Shown here: positions 7,706 to 15,599 of the stretch, in pieces
Numbering within the stretch: position 1 is the first letter of the stretch
Layout: every line of letters starts with the position of its first letter
Assembly: GCF_902536725.1 (NCBI RefSeq)
Contig: NZ_CACAYO010000004.1
Location: 59,618 to 123,617 of the forward strand
Origin: an uncultured Prochlorococcus sp.
GTDB lineage: Bacteria > Cyanobacteriota > Cyanobacteriia > PCC-6307 > Cyanobiaceae
DNA length: 64,000 nt
Direction of reading: 5' to 3'
Translations under genes and position numbers: made by a program
The notes under the pieces: model-generated
Told to the model about the DNA's origin: nothing
Database searches by the model: none
What the model saw: only the letters and a program-made list of their open reading frames with translations

Positions 7706-9250
7706 ATGACTTTTGTCATTACTACACCTTTATATTATGTTAATGATAAACCTCATTTAGGAAGTGTATATACAACTATAATCTGTGACTCAATAGCTAG
7801 GTATAAAAGGCTTGCAGGTGAAGATGTTATTTTCATCACTGGTGTTGATGAACATGGTTTGAAAATACAAAGAACAGCTAATGAAAAGGGTATTGAACCA
7901 AAATCACATTGTGATGAAATCTCAGAAATCTTTAAAATTAATTGGAAAAATTGGAATATATCCTTTGATAAATTTATAAGAACAAGCTCAAAAAATCATG
8001 AATTTGTTGTTAATGAATTTTATGAAAGAGTAAAAGCATCAGATGATATTTATATGGGAGTTCAAAAAGGTTGGTATTGTGTAGGTTGTGAAGAATTTAA
8101 AGATAATCCAGAAAACTCATCTACATACAAATGTCCAATACATCAAAAAAATCTAGAATGGAAAAATGAAGAGAATCTCTTTTTTAGGCTTTCAAAATAT
8201 CAAAAAGAAATTGAGAAAATAATCAACGAACCTTCTTTTATAGAGCCAATAGAAAGAAAGAATGAAATTATAAATTTTGTATCAAGAGGTTTAAAGGATT
8301 TTTCAATTTCAAGAACCAACGTCTCATGGGGAATTCCTGTTCCAGGTTACGATAACCATACCTTTTATGTATGGTTTGATGCTCTACTTGGATATGTAAG
8401 CGCCATTAGCTCTAATTCCACAAAACATTTATTGGAAAAATCAATTAATGGAGGATGGCCAGCTGATGTTCATTTTATTGGTAAAGATATTCTGAGATTC
8501 CATGCTGTATATTGGCCCGCAATGCTCATTTCTGCCAATATGAAAGTCCCTCAAAAGGTTTTTGGGCATGGGTTTCTTACAAGAGAGGGGCAAAAAATGG
8601 GTAAAAGTTTAGGAAATGTACTCGACCCTGATTTATTGCTTACTAAATATGGAAATGATCCTGTAAGGTGGTACCTCATTAAAGACATATCACTAGGAAA
8701 TGATGGAGATTTTCAAGATAAAAGATTTGTTGACATTATCAATAATGACTTAGCTAATACAATTGGTAATTTATTAAATAGAACATCATCTATGTCTAGA
8801 AAATGGTTTGATAATAAAGTGCCAAATAATGAAAAAATTTTAAGTGATAATAAATTAGAGAAATCTGCAAAAATTGCAGTCGAAAACTACATTAATAACT
8901 TTGATAACTACAAATTAGATCTAGCAGCTAATGAAGTCCTTAGCCTAGCAATTAATACAAATTTGTATTTGAATGATAATCAGCCATGGCTGTTAATAAA
9001 AAATAAGGATAATCTACCTCTAGTTAAACAAATTATCTATAACGTTTTAGAAAGTACCCGAATAATAGGATTGTTATTAATACCTTTATTGCCCGAATTA
9101 TCTACAAAAATTAATGAGCAACTTGGTTCTATATACAGAGAAGAAATTCCTTGGAAACAACAGTTAAGTTGGGGATTATTAGTAAGTAACTCAAGTCTTC
9201 CTAAACCCACCCCAATCATAAATAAACTGGAGTATGAGCAACATTTATAG
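7706..9250 (+). CDS. metG: methionyl-tRNA synthetase
   Basis: A 514-residue class I synthetase that charges initiator and elongator tRNA-Met. The HIGH-equivalent signature is PHLGS at residues 16-20, the KMSKS loop is KMGKS within TREGQKMGKSLGN, and a knuckle-like C-x2-C ... C-x2-H pattern (CVGC, CPIH) lies around residues 126-152. The C-terminal dimerisation/EMAP domain of longer forms is absent, usual for cyanobacteria. Its end overlaps the lipoprotein gene by 17 bases, so the two are translationally linked. Confidence 0.97.
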   Translation: MTFVITTPLYYVNDKPHLGSVYTTIICDSIARYKRLAGEDVIFITGVDEHGLKIQRTANEKGIEPKSHCDEISEIFKINWKNWNISFDKFIRTSSKNHEFVVNEFYERVKASDDIYMGVQKGWYCVGCEEFKDNPENSSTYKCPIHQKNLEWKNEENLFFRLSKYQKEIEKIINEPSFIEPIERKNEIINFVSRGLKDFSISRTNVSWGIPVPGYDNHTFYVWFDALLGYVSAISSNSTKHLLEKSINGGWPADVHFIGKDILRFHAVYWPAMLISANMKVPQKVFGHGFLTREGQKMGKSLGNVLDPDLLLTKYGNDPVRWYLIKDISLGNDGDFQDKRFVDIINNDLANTIGNLLNRTSSMSRKWFDNKVPNNEKILSDNKLEKSAKIAVENYINNFDNYKLDLAANEVLSLAINTNLYLNDNQPWLLIKNKDNLPLVKQIIYNVLESTRIIGLLLIPLLPELSTKINEQLGSIYREEIPWKQQLSWGLLVSNSSLPKPTPIINKLEYEQHL

Positions 9251-9857
9251 ATTAATAATTTTCCTTCCATTATTTATGCTTGGTTGCGCCCCAAATATAA
9301 TTGATGAAAATAAAGTAATACAAAAAATAGAAAGTTTAGATATGACTATTTTCTCTAAAAGTGGAGATAAAATATATTCAATTACCAGTCCAAATTCAAG
9401 TTATGACAATATTGATTTAGAATTTAATTTAAAAAACCCTATCATTAATATTCTCAATGGGGAGGAAACTAAATATATTATTAGTTCAGAAGAATCTACA
9501 TTATCAGACAACAATAAACTCCTGAAATTGAAAGGGAATGTTAAATTAAAAACTCTTAAAAAAGATGGGGATTTTTTATATGCTGATAATTTTATCTGGA
9601 ATATTGAAAATACTAATTATTTATTAGAGGGTAATATAAGATTTGAAAATCAAAATATCATCTTAAATTCAGGAAAAGCCATATTGGGTTCAGATAACAT
9701 AATTGAATTTTTTAATCCTGTAAAATATATAATCAAAAATGAAAATAACGAAAATAAATATGAAATAAATTCAGAAAATGCTTACTATGATTTAACTACT
9801 GAATCAGTAAGTTTTAAAGCACAAGATAAAAGAGTAAAATCAATAATTTATTTTTAA
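9234..9857 (+). CDS. LptC-like LPS export lipoprotein
   Basis: A 207-residue lipoprotein: the N-terminal hydrophobic stretch ends in the lipobox FMLGC, with Cys18 the predicted lipidated residue. The rest is beta-rich with repeating edge strands (LDMTIFSKSGDKIYSI, LKLKGNVKLKT, YLLEGNIRF), as in the LptC/OstA bridge that carries lipopolysaccharide from the inner-membrane ABC exporter across the periplasm. LptA- and LptB-like partners are not in the window. The call rests on fold-like pattern and lipobox rather than exact motifs. Confidence 0.7.
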   Translation: MSNIYRLIIFLPLFMLGCAPNIIDENKVIQKIESLDMTIFSKSGDKIYSITSPNSSYDNIDLEFNLKNPIINILNGEETKYIISSEESTLSDNNKLLKLKGNVKLKTLKKDGDFLYADNFIWNIENTNYLLEGNIRFENQNIILNSGKAILGSDNIIEFFNPVKYIIKNENNENKYEINSENAYYDLTTESVSFKAQDKRVKSIIYF

Positions 9858-10480
9858 ATTTTATTTTTTGAAAAAATATTATTAATTTTTTTGGACCAGT
9901 TATTAATCCATTTTTCATCAGACTTTGTAAAACACTTAGCTCTCCAGCCGCCAATCAATATAAAAGCCTTATTATTTATAGGTACAACTAAGATAGATGG
10001 AATTTCCGCACAAAAATTTAAAAATTCATCTCTTCCAGGATAAAATTTAGTGTTTGCTAATGATATTAATTTCATATCTTTTATAGATCTCAGACAAGTT
10101 TCCCCAGGTTTAAAATCATTACTTGAAGTTATTCCCCTCCTCAATATATTAACGCCATCATTGTGGATTAATATTGCTGCTGCTGCTGTAGAAGTTAATA
10201 TCGCTTCAGAGCCCCATGCAAGTTCATCTATAACTTCATCCGGCATGTTTCTATCGAAGATAAACTTATTTTCTCCTTTTAAAACAGCTTTCTCACCAGC
10301 TATTGGTTGGAATTGTTTAAATAAAAAACCTATCAAAATAATAATTAAGGAAGCTATTGCAGCTAACACTTGTGCTCTTTCAAGCTCAGGAGTGATTGTT
10401 TCTATTGAAATGAAATTTGCTATCTGAAAAATAAAGAGTATTACGCCGACTGATATTAATGATTTCCCATTGAATCCCAT
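9854..10480 (-). CDS. CCB2/CCB4-like cytochrome b6 cofactor-assembly protein
   Basis: A 208-residue membrane protein with two N-terminal transmembrane helices (about 10-28 and 38-54) followed by a soluble domain containing a Trp-containing WGSEAILTSTAAAAIL stretch. This matches the cyanobacterial relatives of chloroplast CCB2/CCB4, which help attach the covalent heme c(i) to cytochrome b6 on the stromal/cytoplasmic side. It converges on the lipoprotein gene, overlapping its end by 4 bases. Family call is fairly good; function is transferred from algae. Confidence 0.7.
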   Translation of the reverse strand: MGFNGKSLISVGVILFIFQIANFISIETITPELERAQVLAAIASLIIILIGFLFKQFQPIAGEKAVLKGENKFIFDRNMPDEVIDELAWGSEAILTSTAAAAILIHNDGVNILRRGITSSNDFKPGETCLRSIKDMKLISLANTKFYPGRDEFLNFCAEIPSILVVPINNKAFILIGGWRAKCFTKSDEKWINNWSKKINNIFSKNKI

Positions 10481-10591
10481 ATTTTAAATATGTTATTTCT
10501 AATTAAATTATGCAAACATTATATTGTTTAGTACATTTTAAATTACTCAAACATATGGTTTTTAATATATAATTAACCAAAACATCACAAA

Positions 10592-10903
10592 ATGAACCTA
10601 AACATCAATAAATATATACTTCCCTTAATCTTTACTGGCTTTATTATTATTCTTATTCCTTCGACTTCATACGCTAATGAATTTAATAGTATAAATAAAT
10701 ATTTTGGTGCTACCCAACAGAAGACTGTTATAAATTACGAAAAAAGTCAGCCCTCATCTATCGACAATCCTGTAGTGGATCCAAATTTTAACACTATGAG
10801 ATCAAAAGATACTGAGAGTTCAACTGCTACTTATATAGTTATAGGTTTGTTAATTGCTGCCACAATTATTCCTTTAGCAACATGGTGGTATTTCTCTAAG
10901 TAA
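10592..10903 (+). CDS. secreted, C-terminally anchored small protein, unknown
   Basis: A 103-residue protein with a signal peptide (hydrophobic residues 10-24, cleavage likely after SYA at 28) and a second membrane helix near the C-terminus (about 80-99, TYIVIGLLIAATIIPLATWW). The 50 residues between are polar and rich in Asn, Ser and Asp. It would expose a short loop in the periplasm or lumen. It lies 10 bases ahead of cobU on the same strand, but I see no functional link. Confidence 0.65.
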   Translation: MNLNINKYILPLIFTGFIIILIPSTSYANEFNSINKYFGATQQKTVINYEKSQPSSIDNPVVDPNFNTMRSKDTESSTATYIVIGLLIAATIIPLATWWYFSK

Positions 10904-10913
10904 TAGAGAATTT

Positions 10914-11474
10914 ATGAATGCCAAGGATTTAAGTATTAGTGAATATTCATCTTATATAGTTTTTATTACAGGGGGGACAAAGAGCGGTAAAAGTGAATTC
11001 GCGGAGCATCTCGCAAAGGAAGTAAAAAATTTATCATATGTTGCCTTATCTGAAAAAAATTTGGATGATAAAGAATGGCAAGATAAAGTTAATTTACATC
11101 GAAAAAGAAGGCCAAAAGATTGGAAATTAATAGAAACGACAGATCTATTAAATACATTAATGAAAGAAGAAGATCCCTTATTAATAGATTCTATTGGCGG
11201 ATTCGTTATGCACAGTATTGACAAGGAACAAAATGAATGGTCAACAAAAATGAATTCACTTATAAGTCTCTTAATGAAAAGAAAAAGCATAACAATTATT
11301 GTTGGAGAACAGGTAGGTTGGAGTCTGGTCTCTGAATATAAAATTGGTAATACTTATATTGAAAGAATCGGAGAACTTCAAAAGAGAATAACCAAAATAT
11401 CAAAAGATAATTGGCTGGCAATAAATGGAAGAGCAATCAAAATAGATGAAATAAGTATTGAAATACCCACTTAA
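10914..11474 (+). CDS. cobU: adenosylcobinamide kinase/guanylyltransferase
   Basis: A 186-residue enzyme of the CobU/CobP family, which phosphorylates adenosylcobinamide and transfers GMP to it in late (pseudo)cobalamin assembly. The P-loop is GGTKSGKSEFAE (about 20-31), and HRKRRPKDWKLIET fits the family's nucleotide-transfer histidine region; the second strand motif is LLIDSIGGFV. Length is normal. Other cobalamin genes are not nearby. The stop is followed after 2 bases by the methyltransferase start, so cotranslation is likely. Confidence 0.9.
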   Translation: MNAKDLSISEYSSYIVFITGGTKSGKSEFAEHLAKEVKNLSYVALSEKNLDDKEWQDKVNLHRKRRPKDWKLIETTDLLNTLMKEEDPLLIDSIGGFVMHSIDKEQNEWSTKMNSLISLLMKRKSITIIVGEQVGWSLVSEYKIGNTYIERIGELQKRITKISKDNWLAINGRAIKIDEISIEIPT

Positions 11475-11476
11475 AA

Positions 11477-11959
11477 TTGGAAGTTGCTCTTTTTGAACCT
11501 AGAATCCCACAAAATACTGGGAATATTGCTAGATCATGTGCTGCATTTAATATACCTTTAAATCTTATAGAGCCCTTGGGTTTTAAGCTAGAAGATAAAT
11601 ATTTAAAAAGGGCAGGTTTAGACTATTGGCCTCTAGTTAATGTAAATCAGTATGAAAATTTTGAAAAATTTTTAGCGTCAAAATCAACAAAAAGAATAAT
11701 TTCTTTTAGTAAAAAAAATGGATTATATTTGAATGATTTTAAATTTAAGAAAGATGATATTTTGCTATTTGGGAGAGAAGATTCAGGATTACCCGATTCC
11801 ATTATTGATAAAAGCGACTTTTTAATATCAATATTTATGCCGAATATACAGACTGGAAACAATGATCAAAAAGGTGTTAGAAGTTTAAACCTCTCTGTAG
11901 CATGCGGAATTGCTATATATGAGGCCCACAAACAAATATATTTTCAAAATGGTAATTAA
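11477..11959 (+). CDS. trmL: tRNA (cytidine/uridine-34-2'-O)-methyltransferase
   Basis: A 160-residue SPOUT methyltransferase of the TrmL type, which methylates the wobble ribose in tRNA-Leu species with SAM. The N-terminus VALFEPRIPQNTGNIARSC is the hallmark, followed by FGREDSGLP (motif 2 of the knot) and LNLSVACGIAIYEA (motif 3). The start is TTG at 11477 because the family begins at the first beta strand (V-ALFEP). Directly downstream is a CAU tRNA gene. Confidence 0.9.
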   Translation: MEVALFEPRIPQNTGNIARSCAAFNIPLNLIEPLGFKLEDKYLKRAGLDYWPLVNVNQYENFEKFLASKSTKRIISFSKKNGLYLNDFKFKKDDILLFGREDSGLPDSIIDKSDFLISIFMPNIQTGNNDQKGVRSLNLSVACGIAIYEAHKQIYFQNGN

Positions 11960-11988
11960 GTACAACCAATGCCTTACAATATTCCCAT

Positions 11989-12062
<74 letters not shown>

Positions 12063-12129
12063 TTTTCAATACTTTTCAATTGAAAAACATAGGTGAAATT
12101 TTAATTAAATTAAACTATTAAAGATAATA

Positions 12130-12417
12130 ATGTTTAATTCACTCAGCACAGTCTTAGATCCAAGAAAATCTAAAGCAAAATATCCAGAAGCAAGAGTTGT
12201 AGTTCTTGATGATAATTTTAATACTTTTCAGCATGTCGCAAATTGTCTTTTAGCAATAATCCCAAGCATGAGCGAACAAAGGGCATGGGATCTAACCATC
12301 AAAGTTGACAAGACAGGATCTGCAGAGGTTTGGAGAGGTAATCTTGAACAGGCAGAACTATATCATGAGCAACTATTAAGCAAGGGATTAACAATGGCTC
12401 CAATTGAGAAAACATAA
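12130..12417 (+). CDS. clpS: ATP-dependent Clp protease adaptor ClpS
   Basis: A 95-residue adaptor that binds ClpC and delivers N-degron substrates to the Clp protease. The conserved core reads VVVLDDNFNTFQHVANCLLAI (about 23-43), corresponding to the family's LxNDxxTxxxxV, followed by a helix SMSEQRAWDLTIKVD and the C-terminal AELYHEQLLSKGLTMAPIE. The NTFQHV/EVWRGNLEQAE form resembles the second cyanobacterial ClpS type rather than the canonical one, so its substrate choice may differ. Confidence 0.85.
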   Translation: MFNSLSTVLDPRKSKAKYPEARVVVLDDNFNTFQHVANCLLAIIPSMSEQRAWDLTIKVDKTGSAEVWRGNLEQAELYHEQLLSKGLTMAPIEKT

Positions 12418-12428
12418 TATAAGTAGGA

Positions 12429-12680
12429 TTGGCAGAAAATTTTTGGCTTATAAATTCAAATCGTTCAAGAGTTAAAAGGTTTTCAAAGAATAATCAAAAT
12501 AAAGATAAATTTTTTGAATATATGTTTATTGACTCTGGAAGAATTCTTGGTGTTTTAGGAAAAGAACCACCTCTTATGACAACGAGAGAAGAACTTAAAG
12601 TTGATAAAGCTAGAGATGAATGGAGAAAGTTAATTTCTCAAGGTTGGAGGAGAACCAAACCAGTTTGGGAAGAATATTAG
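12429..12680 (+). CDS. DUF1651 family protein
   Basis: An 83-residue protein of a marine-picocyanobacterial family (DUF1651). Seen: an N-terminal NFWLIN, basic middle, and the C-terminal pattern EARxxWxxLxxxGWxxxxPxW represented here by KARDEWRKLISQGWRRTKPVW. It starts at TTG 11 bases after clpS and is probably in that operon. No function is established. Confidence 0.75.
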   Translation: MAENFWLINSNRSRVKRFSKNNQNKDKFFEYMFIDSGRILGVLGKEPPLMTTREELKVDKARDEWRKLISQGWRRTKPVWEEY

Positions 12681-12808
12681 TATCCAATATTGTTACTAGG
12701 ATTAGTTATGTAAATTATGAGATTTAGGACGTAGTTAGCGGGTAAATTTAGTGGCTTCAAAAGTAACAAAGCCATTCCTTGAGTCACATTAAATTCTTTA
12801 TTTCTCAT
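12677..12808 (-). CDS. possible 43-residue protein
   Basis: An ATG-started minus-strand frame whose stop overlaps the DUF1651 stop. The product (MRNKEFNVTQ..., then four leucines, KPLNLPANYVLNLIIYI, ending NNIGY) has a short hydrophobic centre. It contains a small inverted repeat (TGGCTT 12752-12757 with AAGCCA 12769-12774). The remaining gap 12809-13031 shows nothing else. Confidence 0.35.
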   Translation of the reverse strand: MRNKEFNVTQGMALLLLKPLNLPANYVLNLIIYITNPSNNIGY

Positions 12809-13031
12809 AAAAAAATAAAATTCTCATTTAATTATAAAAAGACTGTCAAATGCAAACTCAAAATACCGAAAAAAAAGATATAAAAGGCTGTATTGAATAA
12901 GGATTTTCAAGATATCTAATATCTAAAACTTTTTTAAAAATTATAGATTTAGGGTTAATTGTTATTATTTTAAACTAAAAAATCCACGTTATAATTTAAT
13001 AATCTCTGCTATAAATAATCATAAATACCCA

Positions 13032-13181
13032 ATGAAGTATCTCTTCTCAAGCAAAAGATCAAGAGCTTTATTTGGTATTGGAGTAGTTGCTATAAGTATT
13101 GGATTAATATCAAAAAAAGTAATTAACTATCCAGCTGGAGGATGTATGAAAGGTACTCAAGAAATAACCCTTAATATCTAG
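13032..13181 (+). CDS. small single-pass membrane protein
   Basis: A 49-residue ATG-started frame: basic N-terminus (MKYLFSSKRSRALF), one hydrophobic helix (about 13-27, FGIGVVAISIGLI), then KKVINYPAGGCMKGTQEI with a lone cysteine after a Gly-Gly. The positive-inside arrangement and helix suggest a real membrane peptide. Function unknown. It faces the minus-strand thioredoxin-like gene end to end, 23 bases apart. Confidence 0.5.
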   Translation: MKYLFSSKRSRALFGIGVVAISIGLISKKVINYPAGGCMKGTQEITLNI

Positions 13182-13204
13182 CAATTAATCATCTCACATT
13201 TTCC

Positions 13205-13594
13205 TTAATTCTTAAATCCAGTCAACTTTGATAACTCTTTTAGTGAAAGTACACCTAAAATTAGTTTTCCATTTATTTCCCACGTGGGAAACCCTTTAAT
13301 TTTTTTATCAATGCATAATTGAGTTTGACTGTTTATGCCATCTCTTGCACATTCAACTACATTAAGTTCTCTATAAGCTTGCTTACCAAATAATTCACTT
13401 TGATTAAGACAATTAGGACACCAATATGCTGAATATTTAACTACACCATTATCTTTAAGGTATTTTGCCAACTCGATTGATTCCCTAGTGCTATCTGAGG
13501 TGACTATAAGTTTTCCCTGATAATTTAAATGGGAGCTTTGTACAAAACTTGGTAAAGTAAGCAAAACTAATAGTGGTAATAATAGGGGTTTCAT
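13205..13594 (-). CDS. exported thioredoxin-fold protein with WCPNC site
   Basis: A 129-residue protein with a signal peptide (residues 1-20, LLLPLLVLLTLPS). The mature domain contains a thioredoxin-type W-C-P-N-C motif (YSAYWCPNC, about 56-64), a conserved FPTW cis-proline region (about 102-105), and two further cysteines. This resembles the thioredoxin domain that is fused to vitamin K epoxide reductase (VKOR) in cyanobacteria, but here it stands alone, so it would be a lumenal/periplasmic dithiol oxidase partner. Its ATG overlaps the stop of the 50-residue gene upstream (ATGA), indicating coupling. Confidence 0.75.
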   Translation of the reverse strand: MKPLLLPLLVLLTLPSFVQSSHLNYQGKLIVTSDSTRESIELAKYLKDNGVVKYSAYWCPNCLNQSELFGKQAYRELNVVECARDGINSQTQLCIDKKIKGFPTWEINGKLILGVLSLKELSKLTGFKN

Positions 13595-13743
13595 TTATTT
13601 ACTACTTTTCCTCCATATTTTCTAACTATCTTATCAAGTAAAATTCGTATATCTTTATTCTTAAGTTTCTCTATTTGTTGAAGATTTTCAAGAAGATCAC
13701 ATATTTGATCCTGTGTATCTTCATTTAATTCACTTACTGCCAT
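13591..13743 (-). CDS. small acidic/basic helical protein coupled to the thioredoxin-like gene
   Basis: A 50-codon frame starting MAVSELNEDTQD and ending KYGGKVVNK, predicted all-helical with a heptad-like LLENLQQIEKL stretch. Its TGA overlaps the ATG of the thioredoxin-fold gene, the classic arrangement for translational coupling. No family recognised. Confidence 0.55.
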   Translation of the reverse strand: MAVSELNEDTQDQICDLLENLQQIEKLKNKDIRILLDKIVRKYGGKVVNK

Positions 13744-13831
13744 TTATATTTAGGGTTTTATATTCCTATTTTAAATCAAAAGAAAATTTACATAATAATT
13801 GTATATATATTTTTTTTTGCTATTTTTTTAA

Positions 13832-13872
13832 AGCGGGCTAAGGTTCATATCTCCACAAGGATTTAGTCCGCT
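13832..13872. other. isolated GC-rich hairpin
   Basis: AGCGGGCTAA (13832-13841) pairs with TTAGTCCGCT (13863-13872) in a 10-base-pair stem with one G-U pair and a 21-base loop. It is strikingly GC-rich for this DNA and lies in a gap (13744-14008) without a gene. No T-run follows on either strand in terminator position, so I do not call it a terminator. Confidence 0.5.
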
Positions 13873-13992
13873 GAATGTTAAAGATTCAATTTATTTTGGA
13901 TCTCTTTTTAAGAAGTTGATTGGAAATATTCAAAAATATTTATCTTTGCTGAATTTCTAAATTGCATTGAAAAGCATTCCCATATAAACGTT

Positions 13993-14009
13993 AATAGTGT
14001 GACACTATT
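13993..14009. promoter_or_regulatory. 17-base palindrome at the 3' end of the RHH gene
   Basis: AATAGTGT-G-ACACTATT is a perfect palindrome around one central base and touches the stop codon of the RHH gene. Its core GTGTGACAC is the reverse complement of the GTGTCACAC found at the promoter (14389-14397), so the gene is bracketed by the same site. Confidence 0.6.
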
Positions 14010-14374
14010 TATTCAATAATGTTGTTATTTCGCTTCATAACTTTCTTAAAATACTTAAACTCAATAAATTCATGCATCATTTTGATGTCATCAGATAATA
14101 TTTTTTTATTAACTGAATATTCGTCTACATTAAGTGGAGATTTTATATTTTCAGAAATTTTTTCCTGATAAAAAGAAAAGTTTATAAAATTCCCTTTATC
14201 ATTTTGATTTTGACCATAAGATTCATTTAATACACCTCGAGACCTCAACGCTTCCTCAACCAATAAACCTGTGACTTTTGACTGACTAAACTTATTAGCT
14301 GTGCACAATTTTTCAATAATTTCATGCACTTCTTCACTTGGCAAAAACCCAATTCTTTTCCTCGGAGAGGGCAT
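14009..14374 (-). CDS. ribbon-helix-helix type transcriptional regulator
   Basis: A 121-residue protein when started at the internal ATG giving MPSPRKRIGFLPSEEV, which I prefer over the ATG 21 bases upstream because the domain begins there and the upstream part overlaps the putative promoter region. Residues 5-50 look like a CopG/RHH domain: basic beta strand KRIGFLPS, helix EVHEIIEKLCTANKFS, turn, helix QSKVTGLLVEEALRS. The C-terminal 70 residues are polar and unassigned. TGTGACA-type palindromes at both ends suggest autoregulation. No toxin gene is evident as neighbour. Confidence 0.65.
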   Translation of the reverse strand: MPSPRKRIGFLPSEEVHEIIEKLCTANKFSQSKVTGLLVEEALRSRGVLNESYGQNQNDKGNFINFSFYQEKISENIKSPLNVDEYSVNKKILSDDIKMMHEFIEFKYFKKVMKRNNNIIE

Positions 14375-14388
14375 AATAAAAATAATTC

Positions 14389-14413
14389 GTGTCACACTTG
14401 CACATTATAAGTG
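14389..14413 (-). promoter_or_regulatory. promoter with overlapping operator for the RHH gene
   Basis: On the minus strand a perfect -10 box TATAAT occupies 14409-14404. Immediately downstream, about where transcription should begin, is GTGTCACAC (14389-14397), a 9-base palindrome matching the one at 13993-14009. CACTT (14395-14399) and AAGTG (14409-14413) form a further inverted pair spanning the -10 box. I see no good -35 box. Confidence 0.55.
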
Positions 14414-14449
14414 TTGCACTATATTTGATTTAAGTCAACTAATTTTGCA

Positions 14450-14602
14450 ATGCATATTTTATTATTTCCTGTCGGATTTATTCTTTGGTATCTAGCTTAT
14501 GAAGCAAAACCAATCATTCATGATGAAGTAACACTTAACCAGGAAGAAAAAAATACAATCAAAAGAAATAAACTTTTAAGAATAATCAACGAAAGCTTTT
14601 AA
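14450..14602 (+). CDS. small membrane-anchored protein
   Basis: A 50-residue ATG-started protein: a short N-terminal hydrophobic helix (ILLFPVGFILWYLAY), then a polar tail rich in Glu, Asn and Lys ending RIINESF. It is divergent from the RHH gene and its stop overlaps the end of the next minus-strand gene by 4 bases. Function unknown. Confidence 0.5.
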   Translation: MHILLFPVGFILWYLAYEAKPIIHDEVTLNQEEKNTIKRNKLLRIINESF

Positions 14603-14778
14603 AAGCTACTGTTAATCGATTTTGACCATTCTTTGTGCTTATTATCTAGATCTGAGATTAACTGTTTTTGATAAGTAAATTTGAGTTGATTTTCGTTAAG
14701 TGATTTTTTTGTAATAATCATCTCTTTAGAGAAAAAATAAGGAGTGTTAGAACTACTAATTTTTTTTTTGACTTCCAT
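14599..14778 (-). CDS. small basic protein, unknown
   Basis: A 59-residue ATG-started protein beginning MEVKKKISSSNTPYFFSKEM and ending EWSKSINSSF, soluble and Lys-rich with a helical centre. It converges on the small membrane protein with a 4-base end overlap, the tight packing typical of true small genes in this genome. No family recognised. Confidence 0.45.
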   Translation of the reverse strand: MEVKKKISSSNTPYFFSKEMIITKKSLNENQLKFTYQKQLISDLDNKHKEWSKSINSSF

Positions 14779-14941
14779 ATAATAATTTCGTCTATATTTT
14801 CTTATATGACTTAAAAGGTTATAGTCTCAATATTTTTATATTCTTTTTATATTTCCTTCATATGTGTTTTTAGCACGTTTGTTAAAAAAATTAGTTTATT
14901 AAATAATAAAAGCTATATTTAAACAAAATATATTTTTTATC

Positions 14942-15115
14942 ATGAATTTAAAGGAGAGAGGGATTACCGTTGGAGATTTACTAATACTAATAATTATAAT
15001 AACCACTTCTACAATATTAATTAAATCATTTAGCAAGAATAAGAAAACAACTCTTAATTATAGCCAACAAGAGCAAGTTTCTTATAAGAAAAATCTCTAT
15101 CAAAAATTTATTTGA
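14942..15115 (+). CDS. small single-pass membrane protein
   Basis: A 57-residue protein with N-terminal NLKERGITVGDLLI, a strongly hydrophobic helix (LLILIIIITTSTILI, about 13-27) and a basic, Gln/Tyr-rich tail. The start of its sequence, with a GITVGDL step before the helix, resembles the N-terminal anchor of type IV pilin-like proteins, but it is too short for a pilin and has no prepilin peptidase glutamate at the expected place. Function unknown. An AAGGAG-like stretch lies inside the gene, not before it. Confidence 0.55.
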   Translation: MNLKERGITVGDLLILIIIITTSTILIKSFSKNKKTTLNYSQQEQVSYKKNLYQKFI

Positions 15116-15234
15116 ATAGCAAATATAATATATTCATAAAACTCTTAATTAATTTAATTGACTATTAAATATCTCTTATGTAAATCTCAAGAATTAATAA
15201 TTATCAAACATTAAGTTTATGTTTTTTATATATT

Positions 15235-15402
15235 TTAATGAAATGATTTAGAACTTTCCCATTTCAAATTATCCTTTAAATCATCGATATCATTTGATAT
15301 TGAAACTAAATTCACCATTTGAAGAATTTGAATTTTATTTAGCCTATTAATAACAATTAGTTTATTAAGCATTTCTAAAACAGATTTATCATTAATATTC
15401 AT
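15235..15402 (-). CDS. small helical protein, unknown
   Basis: A 55-residue ATG-started frame (MNINDKSVLEMLNKLI...WESSKSFH) with an amphipathic leucine/isoleucine helix through most of its length. Soluble. No family recognised; support is composition and fit into the gap. Confidence 0.45.
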   Translation of the reverse strand: MNINDKSVLEMLNKLIVINRLNKIQILQMVNLVSISNDIDDLKDNLKWESSKSFH

Positions 15403-15599
15403 TGTTTGTATAAAAAACTATGATCCTTCAATTCAAATACTTTAACTCGTAATTTTAAAAATTTTTCTTAAAATTTCATTATAAATTTTATAGTAAATAT
15501 AAAAATAATTTATAAAATCATCAAAATTAAAATTTTTACTTATAGGAAAACATCTTAAGCTCACTTTCTTAAAAATTCGTTTATTGTAAAAAGAAAAAA

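Noticed and set aside
12070..12090. TTTTCAATTGAAAA palindrome after the CAU tRNA
   Set aside because: A/T-only palindromes are expected by chance here and there is no terminator T-run.
12752..12774. TGGCTT/AAGCCA hairpin as a terminator after the DUF1651 gene
   Set aside because: Only six pairs and no T-run follows; it may be inside a small minus-strand frame.
14301..14495. Plus-strand 64-codon frame
   Set aside because: Overlaps the RHH gene and the start of the 14450 gene in other frames; composition looks like antisense.
14942..15115. Small membrane protein as a pilin
   Set aside because: The GITVGDL step resembles a prepilin start but the glutamate at +5 and the pilin body are missing.
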